Source: Halomonas almeriensis (lineage in GTDB: Bacteria; Pseudomonadota; Gammaproteobacteria; Pseudomonadales; Halomonadaceae). From it: a stretch of DNA of 64,000 nucleotides. The stretch covers positions 124,001 to 188,000 of the forward strand of contig NZ_JAUFPO010000004.1 of the NCBI RefSeq assembly GCF_030409235.1, written 5' to 3'. The position numbers and the translations under genes are program-made. The notes under the pieces are model-generated. The model had not been told where the DNA came from and did no database searches. It saw nothing but the letters and a program-made list of their open reading frames with translations. This document shows, piece by piece, positions 49,554 through 63,977 of the stretch; within the stretch, counting starts at the first letter, position 1, and every line of letters begins with the position of its first letter.

Positions 49554-50192
49554 TTACAGGGTGTCGAGGGCTTTTTTCAGGGCACCGCGTTGAAACAGCA
49601 GCTTCCAGCGACGTCCGCCCTGCTGGTGCCAGAGCAGGGCGAAGCGCACGCCGGCGAGCAGACCGGCGCGTACCCGCTCGGGCATCATGCGGCTCTGCAG
49701 CAGCGACTGGTCGCCCTGCACGACGATGCGGGTCTTGAGGGTCGAGAGCGTCTGCTGATAGGCCTCGCCGAGGCTGGCGATGATGTTTTCGTGGGTTTCA
49801 CCGAAATGCTCGGCCTGGGCTCGGGTCCGTGACAGGCGCTGACCCAGATCATCCATCATGCTGTCGTTGCCCCGCAGCTTGCCCATCAGCATCAACAGGC
49901 CGAAGCCGTAACGCATCACCACAGGGTTGGCCTGACGACGCCCCAACATGCTGTCGAGGGTATCCAGGCCCTGGCGCAGGTTGTTGGGATGGCCGCCGTA
50001 GATGGATTCGAAGTTTTCCGGATGGGTGTCCAGGGTGGCATGTATCAGCGTATCCCAGGCGCGCTGATCGACATGGCCGGTGCGCGCCAGCTCGTCCACC
50101 AGGCTGGCCGACTGGAAGACCCCGGCCAGAGCCAGGGCCTGTCGTCCGGTGGCAGACTGCGGGGCCGGATGAATCGGCGTGGATGTCGTCAT
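49554..50192 (-). CDS. hflD: High-frequency lysogenization protein HflD homologue
   Basis: A 212-aa helical protein of the HflD/YcfC family. It contains [20 protein letters not shown] at the start and [20 protein letters not shown] in the middle. E. coli HflD is a peripheral membrane protein that interacts with lambda CII; its housekeeping role is unclear. The start codon overlaps the mnmA stop by 4 nt, preserving the mnmA-hflD-purB order. Confidence 0.93.
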   Translation of the reverse strand: MTTSTPIHPAPQSATGRQALALAGVFQSASLVDELARTGHVDQRAWDTLIHATLDTHPENFESIYGGHPNNLRQGLDTLDSMLGRRQANPVVMRYGFGLLMLMGKLRGNDSMMDDLGQRLSRTRAQAEHFGETHENIIASLGEAYQQTLSTLKTRIVVQGDQSLLQSRMMPERVRAGLLAGVRFALLWHQQGGRRWKLLFQRGALKKALDTL

Positions 50193-51301
50193 GCAGCGGT
50201 CTCCGAGGCATTCCAGATGGAGCGTATGACGCCGCCGCCCAGGCAGATGTCGCCGTCATACAGGACGAGGGACTGGCCAGGCGTGACGGCCCATTGCGGA
50301 TCGTCGAAGCGCACCTCGACTTCATTGCCGGGCGTGACCCGAATGGTACAGGGCACATCCTCCTGGCGGTAACGCGTCTTGGCCATGTAGCGCCCCTGAT
50401 CCACCGGCGCCGCGCCGGCCACCCAATCCATGGCTTCGGTGGCCAGGCTGTCGGTATACAGCAGGGCATGATGCTTGCCCTGGACCACGGTCAGCACATT
50501 GCGCGTCAGGTCCTTGCCGGCGACATACCAGGGCGCGTCCGGGTAGTTGGCCACACCGCCGATACCCAGTCCCTGGCGCTGCCCCAGGGTATAGTACATC
50601 AACCCCATGTGTTCACCGATGACGTCGCCCTCGGGCGTCTCGATATTGCCTGGCTGAGCCGGCAGGTACTGTTGCAGGAAGTCGCGGAAGCGGCGTTCGC
50701 CGATGAAACAGATGCCGGTGGAGTCCTTCTTGCGGGCCGTGGCCAGCTCATGTCGCTCGGCAATGGCCCGCACCTCGGATTTTTCCAGCTCGCCGACGGG
50801 AAAGAGGCTGCGGGCGATGGCGGCTTCCGGCACGGCATGCAGAAAGTAACTCTGGTCCTTGTTGACATCCAGCCCCTTGAGCAGCCGGGCGCGGCCATCG
50901 CGCTCTCCACGGCGTACATAATGGCCCGTGGCGATCCAGTCGGCGCCCAGCATTTCGGCGTATTCAAGGAAGACCTTGAACTTGATCTCACGGTTGCAGA
51001 GGATGTCGGGGTTGGGCGTTCGTCCCGCCTGGTATTCGGCGAGGAAATGCTCGAACACATTGTCCCAGTATTCGGCGGCGAAGTTGGCCGTGTGCAGGTG
51101 AATGCCCAGCTTGCGGCACACCGCCTCGGCATCCGCCAGATCTTCCTTGGCGGTGCAGTACTCGGTGCCGTCGTCCTCGTCCCAGTTCTTCATGAACAGG
51201 CCCTCCACCTCATAGCCTTGTTCGATCAGCAGCTGGGCGGAAACAGAGGAATCGACACCGCCGGACATGCCGACGATGACCTTGCCGTTGATGGCTGTCA
51301 T
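50189..51301 (-). CDS. mnmA: tRNA-specific 2-thiouridylase
   Basis: Makes 2-thiouridine at the wobble position of Lys, Glu and Gln tRNAs. The 370-aa protein (E. coli 368) has the PP-loop [12 protein letters not shown] at about 11-22 and catalytic cysteines Cys102 ([13 protein letters not shown]) and Cys198 ([10 protein letters not shown]). A C-terminal beta-barrel domain follows. ATG 51301 begins at the family start; the 57-codon in-frame extension to 51472 runs through the heptad-repeat region and is rejected. Confidence 0.96.
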   Translation of the reverse strand: MTAINGKVIVGMSGGVDSSVSAQLLIEQGYEVEGLFMKNWDEDDGTEYCTAKEDLADAEAVCRKLGIHLHTANFAAEYWDNVFEHFLAEYQAGRTPNPDILCNREIKFKVFLEYAEMLGADWIATGHYVRRGERDGRARLLKGLDVNKDQSYFLHAVPEAAIARSLFPVGELEKSEVRAIAERHELATARKKDSTGICFIGERRFRDFLQQYLPAQPGNIETPEGDVIGEHMGLMYYTLGQRQGLGIGGVANYPDAPWYVAGKDLTRNVLTVVQGKHHALLYTDSLATEAMDWVAGAAPVDQGRYMAKTRYRQEDVPCTIRVTPGNEVEVRFDDPQWAVTPGQSLVLYDGDICLGGGVIRSIWNASETAA

Positions 51302-51433
51302 GGCGCTCTCGGGTTGAATCGGTCGCAAATGGGGTGGAATTGTACCTGATTTGAAATCGAAGCTCGAAGCTTTGCGCCGGTGAAAAGCCTGCGTCACCCC
51401 GGGCAAGTGGGAAGAACGGCGCTTCGCGCCTTG

Positions 51434-51515
51434 AAGAAGGAAGAGGGCAGTCTCAACGTCGTCGGTTGGCACTTTTTCTTTCTTCTTCTCTCTTTCGTCT
51501 TCACTCTTCCTTCTT
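51434..51515. repeat. Inverted purine/pyrimidine heptamer arrays between nudJ and mnmA
   Basis: Plus-strand AAGAAGG AAGAGGG (51434-51447) faces six minus-strand heptamers at 51474-51515: AAGAAGG, AAGAGTG, AAGACGA, AAGAGAG, AAGAAGA and AAGAAAA. The spacer is 26 bp. All units share AAGA at a strict 7-bp period, and the outer 12 bp form a perfect inverted repeat. The layout is the same as at 47977-48139. The last base overlaps the nudJ stop codon. Confidence 0.75.
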
Positions 51516-51964
51516 TAGAGCTCGTGTATCACATCCATGGGGTAGAAGCGTTCGGCCATGGCGTCGCGGACGCGGCGCATGACCAGCGGGCTGCGCAAGC
51601 GTCCTTCACGATCCAGCGCTTCGAGCTCCTCCAGCGACAGCCAGTGAACCGCCACGATGGAGGTATCCAGCGCATTGCCTAGATAGGCCAGGGCCATGCC
51701 GTGAAAGCCATGACTGTGAAAGGTCTTGCCGTCCGGGGTGCGATAGATATATATGCCCAGGTAGTCGGTGATACCGACCTGCCAGGCCGTCTCTTCGCGC
51801 AACTCGCGCAGTGCCGCGTCACGAATCCGCTCATCGGGTTCCAGGTGGCCGGCGGGCTGATTGAACAGTGTCGTGGCGCCCTGGGTGGCTTCCTCGACCA
51901 TGAGGTAACAGCCTGCGCGTTCCACGACAGTGGCGACACTGACGAAGGGTTGCCAGCGGCTCAT
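51515..51964 (-). CDS. nudJ: Nudix hydrolase NudJ (phosphatase)
   Basis: A 149-aa Nudix enzyme. The Nudix box G-x5-E-x7-REUxEExGU is complete: GHLEPDERIRDAALRELREE then TAWQVG at about residues 39-64. The YmfB/NudJ family hydrolyses nucleoside di- and triphosphates and thiamine-precursor pyrophosphates. Start 51964 has GGAGGAAG upstream, and it overlaps the rluE stop codon by 4 nt. The rluE-nudJ-mnmA order is the same as in E. coli. Confidence 0.92.
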   Translation of the reverse strand: MSRWQPFVSVATVVERAGCYLMVEEATQGATTLFNQPAGHLEPDERIRDAALRELREETAWQVGITDYLGIYIYRTPDGKTFHSHGFHGMALAYLGNALDTSIVAVHWLSLEELEALDREGRLRSPLVMRRVRDAMAERFYPMDVIHEL

Positions 51965-52587
51965 TGGCGCTTCCTCCTGGATGGCCGGCGCGAGGCTGGG
52001 CGCCGAGGCGAATTGAGGGTCTGGTGTCGCCACTCGCCGGGTGCCAGGCCGTCCAGTGTCCAGGGGCCGACTGCCCAGCGGATCAGGCGCAGCGTGGGGT
52101 GGCCGACATGGGCGGTCATGCGGCGCACCTGTCGGTTGCGGCCCTCGCTGATGATCAGCTCCAGCCATTGGGTCACGGGATGCCGGCGGGGGTCAATCGG
52201 TGGGTGCCGGGGTGTTGTCGGAGCCGTCTGCAGACGACGAACACGGGCCGGTCGGGTCATGCCATCGCGCAGCGCGATGCCCGACTTCAAGGCGCCGAGC
52301 GCGGCGTCATCCGGTCGCCCCTCGACCTGTACCCAGTAGGTCTTGGGTTGCTTGTAACGGGGGTGACTGATGCGGTGGATGAGTTCCCCGTCGTCGGACA
52401 GCAGCAACAAACCCTCGGAGTCATGATCCAGGCGTCCTGCCGGATAGATGTCGGGCACGCTGATGTAGTCCGCGAGGGTGGCGCGACGCGGCGTTTCCGC
52501 ACTCGCTCGCCCCTCCGACGGGCCAGGCTCATCGGAGAACTGGGACAGCACCCGGTAGGGCTTGTGTAGAAGATACAATCCGCTCAT
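51961..52587 (-). CDS. rluE: 23S rRNA pseudouridine(2457) synthase
   Basis: A 208-aa RsuA-family pseudouridine synthase without an S4 domain, as in RluE. It opens LYLLHKPYRVLSQF. The catalytic aspartate is in YPAGRLDHDSEGLLLLSDDG, and ISEGRNRQVRRMTAHVGHP is the conserved RNA-contact region. The C-terminus is Arg-rich. ATG 52587 has GAGAGG 5 nt upstream. The gene diverges from icd, as in E. coli. Confidence 0.92.
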   Translation of the reverse strand: MSGLYLLHKPYRVLSQFSDEPGPSEGRASAETPRRATLADYISVPDIYPAGRLDHDSEGLLLLSDDGELIHRISHPRYKQPKTYWVQVEGRPDDAALGALKSGIALRDGMTRPARVRRLQTAPTTPRHPPIDPRRHPVTQWLELIISEGRNRQVRRMTAHVGHPTLRLIRWAVGPWTLDGLAPGEWRHQTLNSPRRPASRRPSRRKRQ

Positions 52588-52668
52588 CCGGCCTCTCGCC
52601 CCTGGCGTGTATGTCAGTCGTCGGCATCGTTGCCCGGCTACCCCGCTCATGCGTCCCCGGCGGCGGGC

Positions 52669-52677
52669 TGATATAAT
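52669..52677 (+). promoter_or_regulatory. Extended -10 promoter upstream of icd
   Basis: TGATATAAT fits the extended -10 consensus TGnTATAAT exactly, with a poor -35 17 bp upstream. Initiation near 52684 would give a leader of roughly 190 nt before icd. That leader contains a short open frame ending at 52807 (the last 22 codons from ATG 52741), without a ribosome site; I do not call it a gene. Confidence 0.5.
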
Positions 52678-52823
52678 GCTGGCCTCTCACACTAGCGCCC
52701 GCGAGACCGCTCAGCAGCACCGCGAGGCCGAAAGAGCCGGCATGCGAGCCGTCCGCTTGATGGCGCCGTTCATCCGCAAGGCGGTTGAGCAGGCTCGTTT
52801 CCGGTGATTTCCTGCATGGATGA

Positions 52824-55106
<2,283 letters not shown>

Positions 55107-55221
55107 TCGTATAGTGGGGCGGCGGGTTCCGTCGCCTTTCAGGATGAACCCGATCAAGCCGCGTGGTGTCTGAAGCACTATACAGGTGCTGTGCGGCTTG
55201 CTCATCACGATAGTGACGTTT

Positions 55222-55608
55222 ATGTTCCAGACACGATCCACGTCCGTCGGCGGCGACCCGGCATCCCCGCATGCCGGCATGACCCGCCCCCCGGAGCCCG
55301 ATCAGGATGACGGGGATGTTGCCGTGCAGCCCTCCGAGCCGGAGCTGGCGCAACCACCGATGTACAAGGTAGTGCTGCACAACGACGACTTCACGCCCAT
55401 GGACTTTGTTGTCGAGGTGTTGCAGACCTTCTTCTACATGGACAGTGAAAATGCCGTCCAGGTCATGCTGGCGGTTCACACCCAGGGCAAGGGCACCTGT
55501 GGCATCTTTACCCGGGACATCGCGGAGACGAAGAGCCACCTGGTGAACGAATATGCAAGAGAGTGCCAGCACCCGTTGCTGTGCGATATCGAGGCGGCGG
55601 ATGATTGA
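55222..55608 (+). CDS. clpS: ATP-dependent Clp protease adaptor
   Basis: Delivers N-degron substrates to ClpAP. The 128-aa protein has a flexible acidic N-terminus and the folded domain from [20 protein letters not shown]. This domain contains the N-degron pocket residues (HNDDFTPM), [14 protein letters not shown] and ECQHPLLC. The start is uncertain: ATG 55222 is used, ATG 55282 would give a 108-aa protein close to the E. coli length, and neither has a good ribosome site. It lies 138 nt before clpA. Confidence 0.92.
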   Translation: MFQTRSTSVGGDPASPHAGMTRPPEPDQDDGDVAVQPSEPELAQPPMYKVVLHNDDFTPMDFVVEVLQTFFYMDSENAVQVMLAVHTQGKGTCGIFTRDIAETKSHLVNEYARECQHPLLCDIEAADD

Positions 55609-55746
55609 GCCCCACTCCGGTGCGGGAAGAATGGCGGTGTTGCGTTGGTGAGCCGACTTGCAAAGCCGACATTTGTACCCGATTGTTAAGGATGCCGGGC
55701 CGATCAAGATCCGACGCAAGCCCTAAGCGGCGAGAAGGGGACTGCC

Positions 55747-58029
<2,283 letters not shown>

Positions 58030-58055
58030 CTTGGCAGACTGTCCAGCAGAATCAG

Positions 58056-58084
58056 CGCCCTGTCCACGGACGGGGCGTTTTTTT
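58056..58084 (+). terminator. Rho-independent terminator of clpA
   Basis: CGCCCTGTCC and GGACGGGGCG form a bulge-free stem with an AC loop, with one T-G pair, followed by seven T residues, 27 nt past clpA. Between it and infA (58085-58324) I see no gene and no tRNA, although E. coli has serW at this place. Confidence 0.88.
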
Positions 58085-58324
58085 ACCGGAAAGGAAGTTG
58101 TGAAAGCGCGAAGGTCGCACCGGCGTCAGTCGGCGGATTCCAGCTTCCGGGCGCGTGCTGACGACCTCAAGATTCGCCGATCCGTGGGCGTCTCGCGGAG
58201 GGGGCGGCTATGCCGGTATCAGCCGGCCGGGTGGCGGTCACGGCCCAATCTGCTATGCACGACCTAGTGCCTCGCGATAAGCCGCGAGAGAGTTGCGCTC
58301 GGCGCCCGGGGCCTCGACGATGCC

Positions 58325-58543
58325 TCAGCGGGAGCGGTAGACGATACGGCCCTTGGAGAGGTCGTAGGGTGTCAGTTCGACCTTGACCTTGTCGCCGGTA
58401 AGAATGCGGATGTAGTTCTTGCGCATCTTGCCGGAAATGTGGGCTGTAACGACGTGACCGTTCTCGAGCTCGACCCGAAACGTGGTGTTGGGAAGGGTGT
58501 CGACCACGACCCCTTCCATTTCGATATGGTCTTCGCGTGCCAT
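58325..58543 (-). CDS. infA: Translation initiation factor IF-1
   Basis: A 72-aa OB-fold protein that binds the ribosomal A site with IF-2 and IF-3 during initiation. It starts [19 protein letters not shown] and ends [12 protein letters not shown], nearly identical to the E. coli protein and of equal length. GAGGAAT precedes ATG 58543 by 8 nt; an in-frame extension to 58576 is not supported. Its position between clpA and bpt is conserved in pseudomonads. Confidence 0.97.
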   Translation of the reverse strand: MAREDHIEMEGVVVDTLPNTTFRVELENGHVVTAHISGKMRKNYIRILTGDKVKVELTPYDLSKGRIVYRSR

Positions 58544-58669
58544 ATAGGCAATTCCTCGCTGATGTTGACGAAACAAAGCGGCACATCAACGGCCTGCTGC
58601 CGCCTGTACCGATAGAGATAGCGCGATATTGTGCCGCATGCCGACCGCCAAGGCAAAGAATGCGCGCCC

Positions 58670-59407
58670 TCAATCGAGGATGAGGCGTCGCCAGTGTCGA
58701 CCGTCGAGCCGCTCCAGCGGGCGAAAGTTCTGCTTGTAGGCCATCTTGCGGGATTGCTGAATCCAGTAGCCCAGATAGACGTGGGGCAGACCGAGTTGGC
58801 TGGCCAGATCGATCAGGCAGAGGACAGCCTGGGTGCCCAGGGAGCGGCGCGCGAACTGGCTGGCGGGATCGAAGAAGGTGTAGATCGCCGACAGGCCATG
58901 CTGCAGCTGGTCGAAGGCCGACACGGCCAGCAGTCGGCCTCCCAGGCGCAGCTCCAGTAACTTCGCATAGTCCTGGTCGAGGTTCAGGAAGGTGCGGTAC
59001 TGGTCATAACTGGGGGGATACATGTCGCCATCCCGGTGGCGGACGCGAATGTAGTGGGCATACAGCGAGTAGTGTTCGGCATCGAAGACCGCCGGGCGCA
59101 CATGCTGGGTAAGATCGGCATTGCGGGAGGCCAGCTTGCGCTGGGAGCGGCTCGGGGTGAAGGCCTCGACCGGCACCCGCACCGAGACGCAGGCACTGCA
59201 GTTTTCGCAATGGGGCCGATACAGGTGCTGGCCACTGCGACGAAAGCCGAGCAGAGTCAGGGCGTCGTAGACGCTCTCGCCCGGCGACTGCTGAGGGTCA
59301 AGAAACAGCGTGGTCGCCTCACGCCCCTCCAGATAACTGCAGGCATGCGGCACCGTAAGGTAAAAACGCAGGTCACGCACGGGTTGTCGGGGGGAGTTGC
59401 TGCTCAA
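58670..59407 (-). CDS. bpt: Leucyl-tRNA--protein (Asp/Glu) transferase
   Basis: Transfers leucine from Leu-tRNA to N-terminal Asp or Glu, creating an N-degron read by ClpS. The 245-aa protein is of the ATE1-like Bpt family. YRPHCENCSACVSVRVPV near residue 63 contains the conserved cysteines, and VYLGYWIQQSRKMAYKQNF near 208 is characteristic. The start is TTG at 59407 with a strong AGGAGG 8 nt upstream. The next gene upstream, aat, ends 30 nt away. Confidence 0.93.
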   Translation of the reverse strand: MSSNSPRQPVRDLRFYLTVPHACSYLEGREATTLFLDPQQSPGESVYDALTLLGFRRSGQHLYRPHCENCSACVSVRVPVEAFTPSRSQRKLASRNADLTQHVRPAVFDAEHYSLYAHYIRVRHRDGDMYPPSYDQYRTFLNLDQDYAKLLELRLGGRLLAVSAFDQLQHGLSAIYTFFDPASQFARRSLGTQAVLCLIDLASQLGLPHVYLGYWIQQSRKMAYKQNFRPLERLDGRHWRRLILD

Positions 59408-59437
59408 CGCTTGAGCCTCCTGTCGGGCCTTGCACCA

Positions 59438-60172
59438 TCAGGTCTGGGCAGGCAGTGGGGCGAAGGGCCAGGTCGCGGCGCCCGCGACGGACGATCGGCC
59501 ATGGGCTTCGCTCGCAAGCTGGCCCAGCCACTGGTCAAGATAGCTGACGAATGTCGATCGGGCGATGTCCTGGGCGCCCAGGCTGGCCAGGTGTGAGGTG
59601 TGCATCTGGCAGTCGATCAGGCGGCCGCCACCGGCCTGCATGGAGCGTGCCAGGGCCACCAGGGCAATCTTGGATGCGTCGCTTTTGCGGGAAAACATCG
59701 ACTCGCCGAAAAATACCGGGCCCAGCGCGATACCGTAGAGACCGCCGGCCAGCTCCCCGGCCTGCCATACCTCGAGGGAATGGGCGCTGCCCATGTCATG
59801 GAGCCGGCAGTAAGCGTCTCGCATCGCGCCGGTGATCCAGGTGCCCGAATCCCCCTCCCGCGGTGCCGCGCAGGCATCAATCACGCTATCGAAGGCGGTG
59901 TTGGCTGTCACCCCGAAGCCTGCGTTGCGCCAGCGCTTGGCCAGGCTGCGGCGCACCCGGATGCGTTCGGGAAAAAGCACCATGCGAGGGTTTGGGCTCC
60001 ACCACAGCAGAGGCTGGCCGTCGCTGTACCAGGGAAAGATGCCACGACGGTAGGCCGCCAGCAGCCAGTCGGGCGTAAGGGCACCCCCCGCTGCCAGGAG
60101 GCCATCCGGCTCGTCGAGCGCGCTTGAGACCGGCGGAAAATCCACCGGCTTTTCGGGGAGCCAGGACAGCAT
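59438..60172 (-). CDS. aat: Leucyl/phenylalanyl-tRNA--protein transferase
   Basis: Adds Leu or Phe to proteins with N-terminal Lys or Arg, marking them for ClpAPS. The 244-aa protein (E. coli 234) starts MLSWLPEKPVDFPPVSSALD. It has GLLAAGGALTPDWLLAAYRRGIFPW and WWSPNPRMVLFP, the substrate-pocket hallmarks, and GESMFSRKSDASKIAL. ATG 60172 was chosen from homology; the in-frame extension to 60352 has no family support. Aat and bpt form a minus-strand pair. Confidence 0.95.
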   Translation of the reverse strand: MLSWLPEKPVDFPPVSSALDEPDGLLAAGGALTPDWLLAAYRRGIFPWYSDGQPLLWWSPNPRMVLFPERIRVRRSLAKRWRNAGFGVTANTAFDSVIDACAAPREGDSGTWITGAMRDAYCRLHDMGSAHSLEVWQAGELAGGLYGIALGPVFFGESMFSRKSDASKIALVALARSMQAGGGRLIDCQMHTSHLASLGAQDIARSTFVSYLDQWLGQLASEAHGRSSVAGAATWPFAPLPAQT

Positions 60173-60319
60173 GTACCACTTTCTCGCATTCAAAAGGCGC
60201 AGTTTGCCGGGCCCCAATCGATGACTCAAGTCATCTGCCCCTGTGACGGTACGGCCAGGCTCGGTATGATTGGTGTCTATGGAATCTGGAAGACGCCATG
60301 AGCGCAAGGGGATGCCCGC

Positions 60320-63300
60320 TTGACTGCCAAGAAGAACACTACGTCGCAGCAACGTGCGGCGAACGCCAAGGAAACGGCCAGGCGCTTCGGCCTGCGTCTA
60401 CAGGGGTCGGTACGCGAGGGTGTGATCATCTTGCTGCTGGCGGTCTGTGTGTTTTTATTGTTGGCCCTGTTCAGCTTTGATGCCGCGGACCCCGGCTGGT
60501 CGCGCAGCGGGCCTGAAACGCAAGTCGCCAACTGGATGGGTGCCATCGGGGCCTGGCTGGCGGATGTGCTGTATTCGCTGCTGGGGGCAAGCGCCCTGTG
60601 GTGGCCGGCCATGCTCGGTTTTGCAGCCTGGTGGCTGATTCGCTCACGTCAGGTCACCCTGCACTGGGATGCGACCCTGCTGGCCGTGCGTTGCGGCGGC
60701 CTGCTGTTGCTGCTGCTGGGATCCACGACTCTGGGCGCCCTGCATTTCTATCGTCCCGACAGCCCCTTGCCCTATGGCGCCGGCGGCATTCTCGGCGAGG
60801 GCCTGGTCGGGGCCTTGTTGCCCCTGGTGGGTAGCGGAGGTACCTCGCTGTTGGCACTCGCGGCGATGCTCTGTGGTGTGCCGCTGTTCACCGGCCTGTC
60901 CTGGCTGTACATCATGGACGAGGTCGGCGCTCGAGCCGTCTCGGCCTGGCAATGGGTCGCGGGGCGATTTGCGCTGCAACGCGAACCCGAGGACTCCCCG
61001 GCAGAGACCGCCAGCCCGGATGCCCCCCGGTCGAGCAGCGAATCCAGGACAGCCGCTGGTACCACCTCCGATACGCCACCCCGCGATGAAGTCGAACCAG
61101 CGCCCCGCGACGCCTGGTGGCGCCGTTTGGTGCCGGGGATGGCCAGCGCTTCCGGGCCTGCGCTGCAGAAAGCCGAGCGCGGTGACCCCGCTTTTGATCA
61201 GCAGGGCGCAACCGATATTCCCTGGGAGGTGCCGGAGCGCACGCCATCGGCCAAGCAGCCGGAGGCGGCCTACACCGCCCAGGGGCCCCGGGAACCGACG
61301 CTGTCGATGCCCGGCGGCCATAGTGAAACCAGTGAAGCGCCCGTAGCCGGCCCCTTGAGGGCGACCCGGGACGAATCGCCGAGCACCGCATCCAGGACCA
61401 CCGCGGATACCGCCCAAGCGCCGGCCGAGCGCCCTGATGCGGGCTCGGCTGAGGAAACCGCGGCCCCTGTTCATGCCGAGTCAGTTCATGCCGAGTCAGT
61501 TCATTCCGAGTCTGTTCATGCGGCGTCTGCCGCCGCGCAGCCGGACGATACACCGACGAGCCCGGTCCAGGGTGCGCCTGCCGCCGCCACCGAGGCGGGG
61601 CGAGCGGAAGAGGGCGGTGCGCAACCCGGGTTCGAGGAAAGCCCGAATCGCGCAGAGGGTGCCGGTCTCCCGAGCGAACCTGCCCAGCCGGCGGAGCCGG
61701 TGACGGAGGCCGAGAGCAAAGTGGGTCAGGAGGCGCCCATCACCGAGTCAGCCTCCCTGGCCGCCGATGCGGGGTCGGAGGAAGCGCCGCTCGAGGCGAC
61801 ATCGTCCTCGCCTTCCGAGGACACACCGGCATCTATGGCGCCCACCCCATCCATGTCGCAGGGGGCCGGCATGTCGGCGCTAGCGAGCCACTCCATGGCC
61901 ACCCGGGATGACGCTGAACCTACGGACGAGCCGGCTCACCGGGAACAGACGGCGGATCGCGAGGTTGACGGCACCTCCGGAGACAGCACCCAGGACATGG
62001 CGTCCGCTCCACCCCGCGAGAGCGCTGAACGCCGGGTCCCGGAAGTGGTGCCCGAGCCGGTTCTGCCGGAGGACGACGAGCTGCCGTCGGTGCTTCCGGC
62101 TTCTCCTCGCGAGGCGGCGTCACCGCCCCGTGCCGAGACGCATGCCAGCTCGCCCGCTGCCGAGCCCGGGCATGAGCCTCGGGCCGCCAGAGAGCCGACG
62201 GCGGCTGGCGAGTCTGCGGCCGCTCAGCGGCCCGACCAGCCCACGGCGGATCATGCACAGGCCGGAGTGCCGGCGGCGTTTTCCCCTTCTCATGACGCCC
62301 CGTCCACCACGGCCACGGCCGACCAGGCGAGAGAGGCGGCCAGTGCCGGGCCGGCGTTGTGGACGGTCGAGCACCTGCAGAGTCAGCGCCCCTCCTATGA
62401 AGAGTTCTCCGAGCCGGATGGCGACTTGCCGAGCCTGCGACTGCTGACACCACCCGAGCCGCATCAGCCGAATTACAGCGATCAACAGCTGGCCGACATG
62501 GCCGAGCTGCTCGAGACCCGGCTGCGTGAATACGGTGTCAAGGCCGAGGTCGTCGACACCTGGCCCGGGCCGGTGATCACGCGCTTCGAGATCAAGCCGG
62601 CAGCCGGGGTTAAGGTTTCCAAGATCAGCAACTTGGCCAAGGACCTGGCGCGCTCGCTGATGGTCAAGAGTGTCCGGGTGGTCGAGGTCATTCCGGGCAG
62701 GCCCACCGTGGGTATCGAGATACCCAACCCGCATCGCGCCATGATCCGCTTGCGCGAGGTCATCGATTCCGACCGCTACCAGAACGAGGCTTCGCCGCTG
62801 ACGCTGGCGCTGGGTCAGGACATCGGCGGTGGCTCGGTGGTGGCCAATTTGGGCAAGATGCCGCACCTGCTGGTGGCCGGCACCACCGGCTCGGGTAAGT
62901 CGGTAGGGGTCAATGCCATGCTGGTCTCCATGCTGCTTAAGGCTCAGCCGGAAGACGTGCGCATGATCATGGTCGACCCCAAGATGCTGGAGCTGTCGGT
63001 TTATGACGGTATTCCGCACCTGCTGGCCCCGGTGGTGACCGACATGAAAGAAGCCGCCAATGCTCTGCGCTGGTGCGTGGCCGAGATGGAACGCCGCTAC
63101 AAGCTGATGGCAGCAATGGGGGTGCGCAACATCGCCGGCTTCAACGAAAAGCTCGACGAGGCCGAACAGGCCGGCGCCCAGGTGGCCGATCCCCTTTGGG
63201 AGCCGCAGCCCTGGGAAATGCACCAGGACCCGCCGGTGCTGGAAAAGCTGCCCTATATCGTGGTGGTCATCGACGAATTCGCCGACATGTTCATGATCGT

Positions 63301-63922
63301 CGGCAAGAAGGTCGAGGAGTTGATTGCCCGCCTGGCCCAGAAGGCCCGTGCCGCCGGCATTCATTTGATCCTGGCCACCCAGCGGCCTTCCGTGGATGTG
63401 GTGACCGGTCTGATCAAGGCCAACATTCCCACGCGCATGGCCTTCCAGGTGTCCTCCCGGGTGGATTCACGCACCATCCTGGACCAGGGAGGTGCCGAGA
63501 ATCTGCTGGGCCATGGTGACATGCTCTACCTGCCCGCCGGCGCGGGTATGCCGACCCGGGTGCATGCTGCTTTCGTCGACGATGATGAGGTTCACCGTAT
63601 CGTCGAGGACTGGAAGCGTCGCGGCGAGCCGGAGTACATCGAGGAGATTCTTTCCGGCGGTGTCTCGGCGGATGCCCTGACGGGCTTGGAAGCCGAGGGT
63701 GGTGACAGTGGCGATGCCGAGCAGGACGCGCTCTATGATGAGGCCGTGCAGTTCGTGACCGAGAGCCGCCGGGCGTCCATATCTGCGGTGCAGCGTCGTC
63801 TCAAGATCGGCTACAACCGGGCCGCGCGTCTTGTCGAGGCGATGGAAGCGGCCGGGGTGGTCTCGACCATGGGGAGCAATGGCGCGCGTGAGGTGCTGGC
63901 CGGTCCTCCGGGAGGAGAGTGA
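60320..63922 (+). CDS. ftsK: DNA translocase FtsK
   Basis: Divisome-anchored DNA pump that resolves chromosome dimers at dif with XerCD. The 1200-aa protein has an N-terminal membrane domain with four helices (about 36-195) and a roughly 500-residue Ala/Pro/Glu-rich linker. The RecA-like motor has Walker A GTTGSGKS near 854-861 and Walker [12 protein letters not shown] near 975. The winged-helix gamma domain (about 1135-1195, [19 protein letters not shown]) reads KOPS. The start is TTG with AAGGGGA 8 nt upstream. The linker carries a short tandem repeat. Confidence 0.96.
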   Translation: MTAKKNTTSQQRAANAKETARRFGLRLQGSVREGVIILLLAVCVFLLLALFSFDAADPGWSRSGPETQVANWMGAIGAWLADVLYSLLGASALWWPAMLGFAAWWLIRSRQVTLHWDATLLAVRCGGLLLLLLGSTTLGALHFYRPDSPLPYGAGGILGEGLVGALLPLVGSGGTSLLALAAMLCGVPLFTGLSWLYIMDEVGARAVSAWQWVAGRFALQREPEDSPAETASPDAPRSSSESRTAAGTTSDTPPRDEVEPAPRDAWWRRLVPGMASASGPALQKAERGDPAFDQQGATDIPWEVPERTPSAKQPEAAYTAQGPREPTLSMPGGHSETSEAPVAGPLRATRDESPSTASRTTADTAQAPAERPDAGSAEETAAPVHAESVHAESVHSESVHAASAAAQPDDTPTSPVQGAPAAATEAGRAEEGGAQPGFEESPNRAEGAGLPSEPAQPAEPVTEAESKVGQEAPITESASLAADAGSEEAPLEATSSSPSEDTPASMAPTPSMSQGAGMSALASHSMATRDDAEPTDEPAHREQTADREVDGTSGDSTQDMASAPPRESAERRVPEVVPEPVLPEDDELPSVLPASPREAASPPRAETHASSPAAEPGHEPRAAREPTAAGESAAAQRPDQPTADHAQAGVPAAFSPSHDAPSTTATADQAREAASAGPALWTVEHLQSQRPSYEEFSEPDGDLPSLRLLTPPEPHQPNYSDQQLADMAELLETRLREYGVKAEVVDTWPGPVITRFEIKPAAGVKVSKISNLAKDLARSLMVKSVRVVEVIPGRPTVGIEIPNPHRAMIRLREVIDSDRYQNEASPLTLALGQDIGGGSVVANLGKMPHLLVAGTTGSGKSVGVNAMLVSMLLKAQPEDVRMIMVDPKMLELSVYDGIPHLLAPVVTDMKEAANALRWCVAEMERRYKLMAAMGVRNIAGFNEKLDEAEQAGAQVADPLWEPQPWEMHQDPPVLEKLPYIVVVIDEFADMFMIVGKKVEELIARLAQKARAAGIHLILATQRPSVDVVTGLIKANIPTRMAFQVSSRVDSRTILDQGGAENLLGHGDMLYLPAGAGMPTRVHAAFVDDDEVHRIVEDWKRRGEPEYIEEILSGGVSADALTGLEAEGGDSGDAEQDALYDEAVQFVTESRRASISAVQRRLKIGYNRAARLVEAMEAAGVVSTMGSNGAREVLAGPPGGE
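61469..61528 (+). repeat. 15-bp tandem repeat inside the ftsK linker
   Basis: Four in-frame 15-bp units (GTTCATGCCGAGTCA and variants) encode [15 protein letters not shown] and VHAAS. The first two units are identical in DNA, which points to recent duplication by slippage. Being a multiple of three, gains or losses would keep the reading frame. Confidence 0.85.
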
Positions 63923-63948
63923 CCCCGGAACGTGCAAGGACCATGCAA

Positions 63949-63977
63949 GTTCGGGCAGCTCGGCAACTTGCCCGAAC
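63949..63977 (+). terminator. Hairpin downstream of ftsK
   Basis: GTTCGGGCA and TGCCCGAAC form a 9-bp stem with an 11-nt loop, 26 nt past the stop codon. No T-run follows, and the window ends shortly after, so its role (terminator, or leader structure of the next gene) is open. Confidence 0.4.

Noticed and set aside
49829..51349. 506-codon plus-strand frame opposite hflD and mnmA
   Set aside because: The composition and lack of domains mark it as an antisense shadow of mnmA/hflD.
52562..52807. 81-codon Arg-rich frame upstream of icd as a gene
   Set aside because: It begins inside rluE on the opposite strand and spans the promoter, with no ribosome site at any internal start. Only the leader as a whole is kept as a finding.
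55107..55221. A cspD gene between icd and clpS, as in several gammaproteobacteria
   Set aside because: The gap is only 115 bp and encodes no cold-shock domain on either strand.
58250..58324. Open frame continuing about 24 codons in frame past the infA stop codon
   Set aside because: The continuation has no match to IF-1, which is never extended, and no read-through signal; it is probably chance in GC-rich DNA.
58085..58324. Possible tRNA gene between clpA and infA, as E. coli serW
   Set aside because: No T-loop GGTTCGA-type motif, acceptor stem or CCA end was found on either strand.
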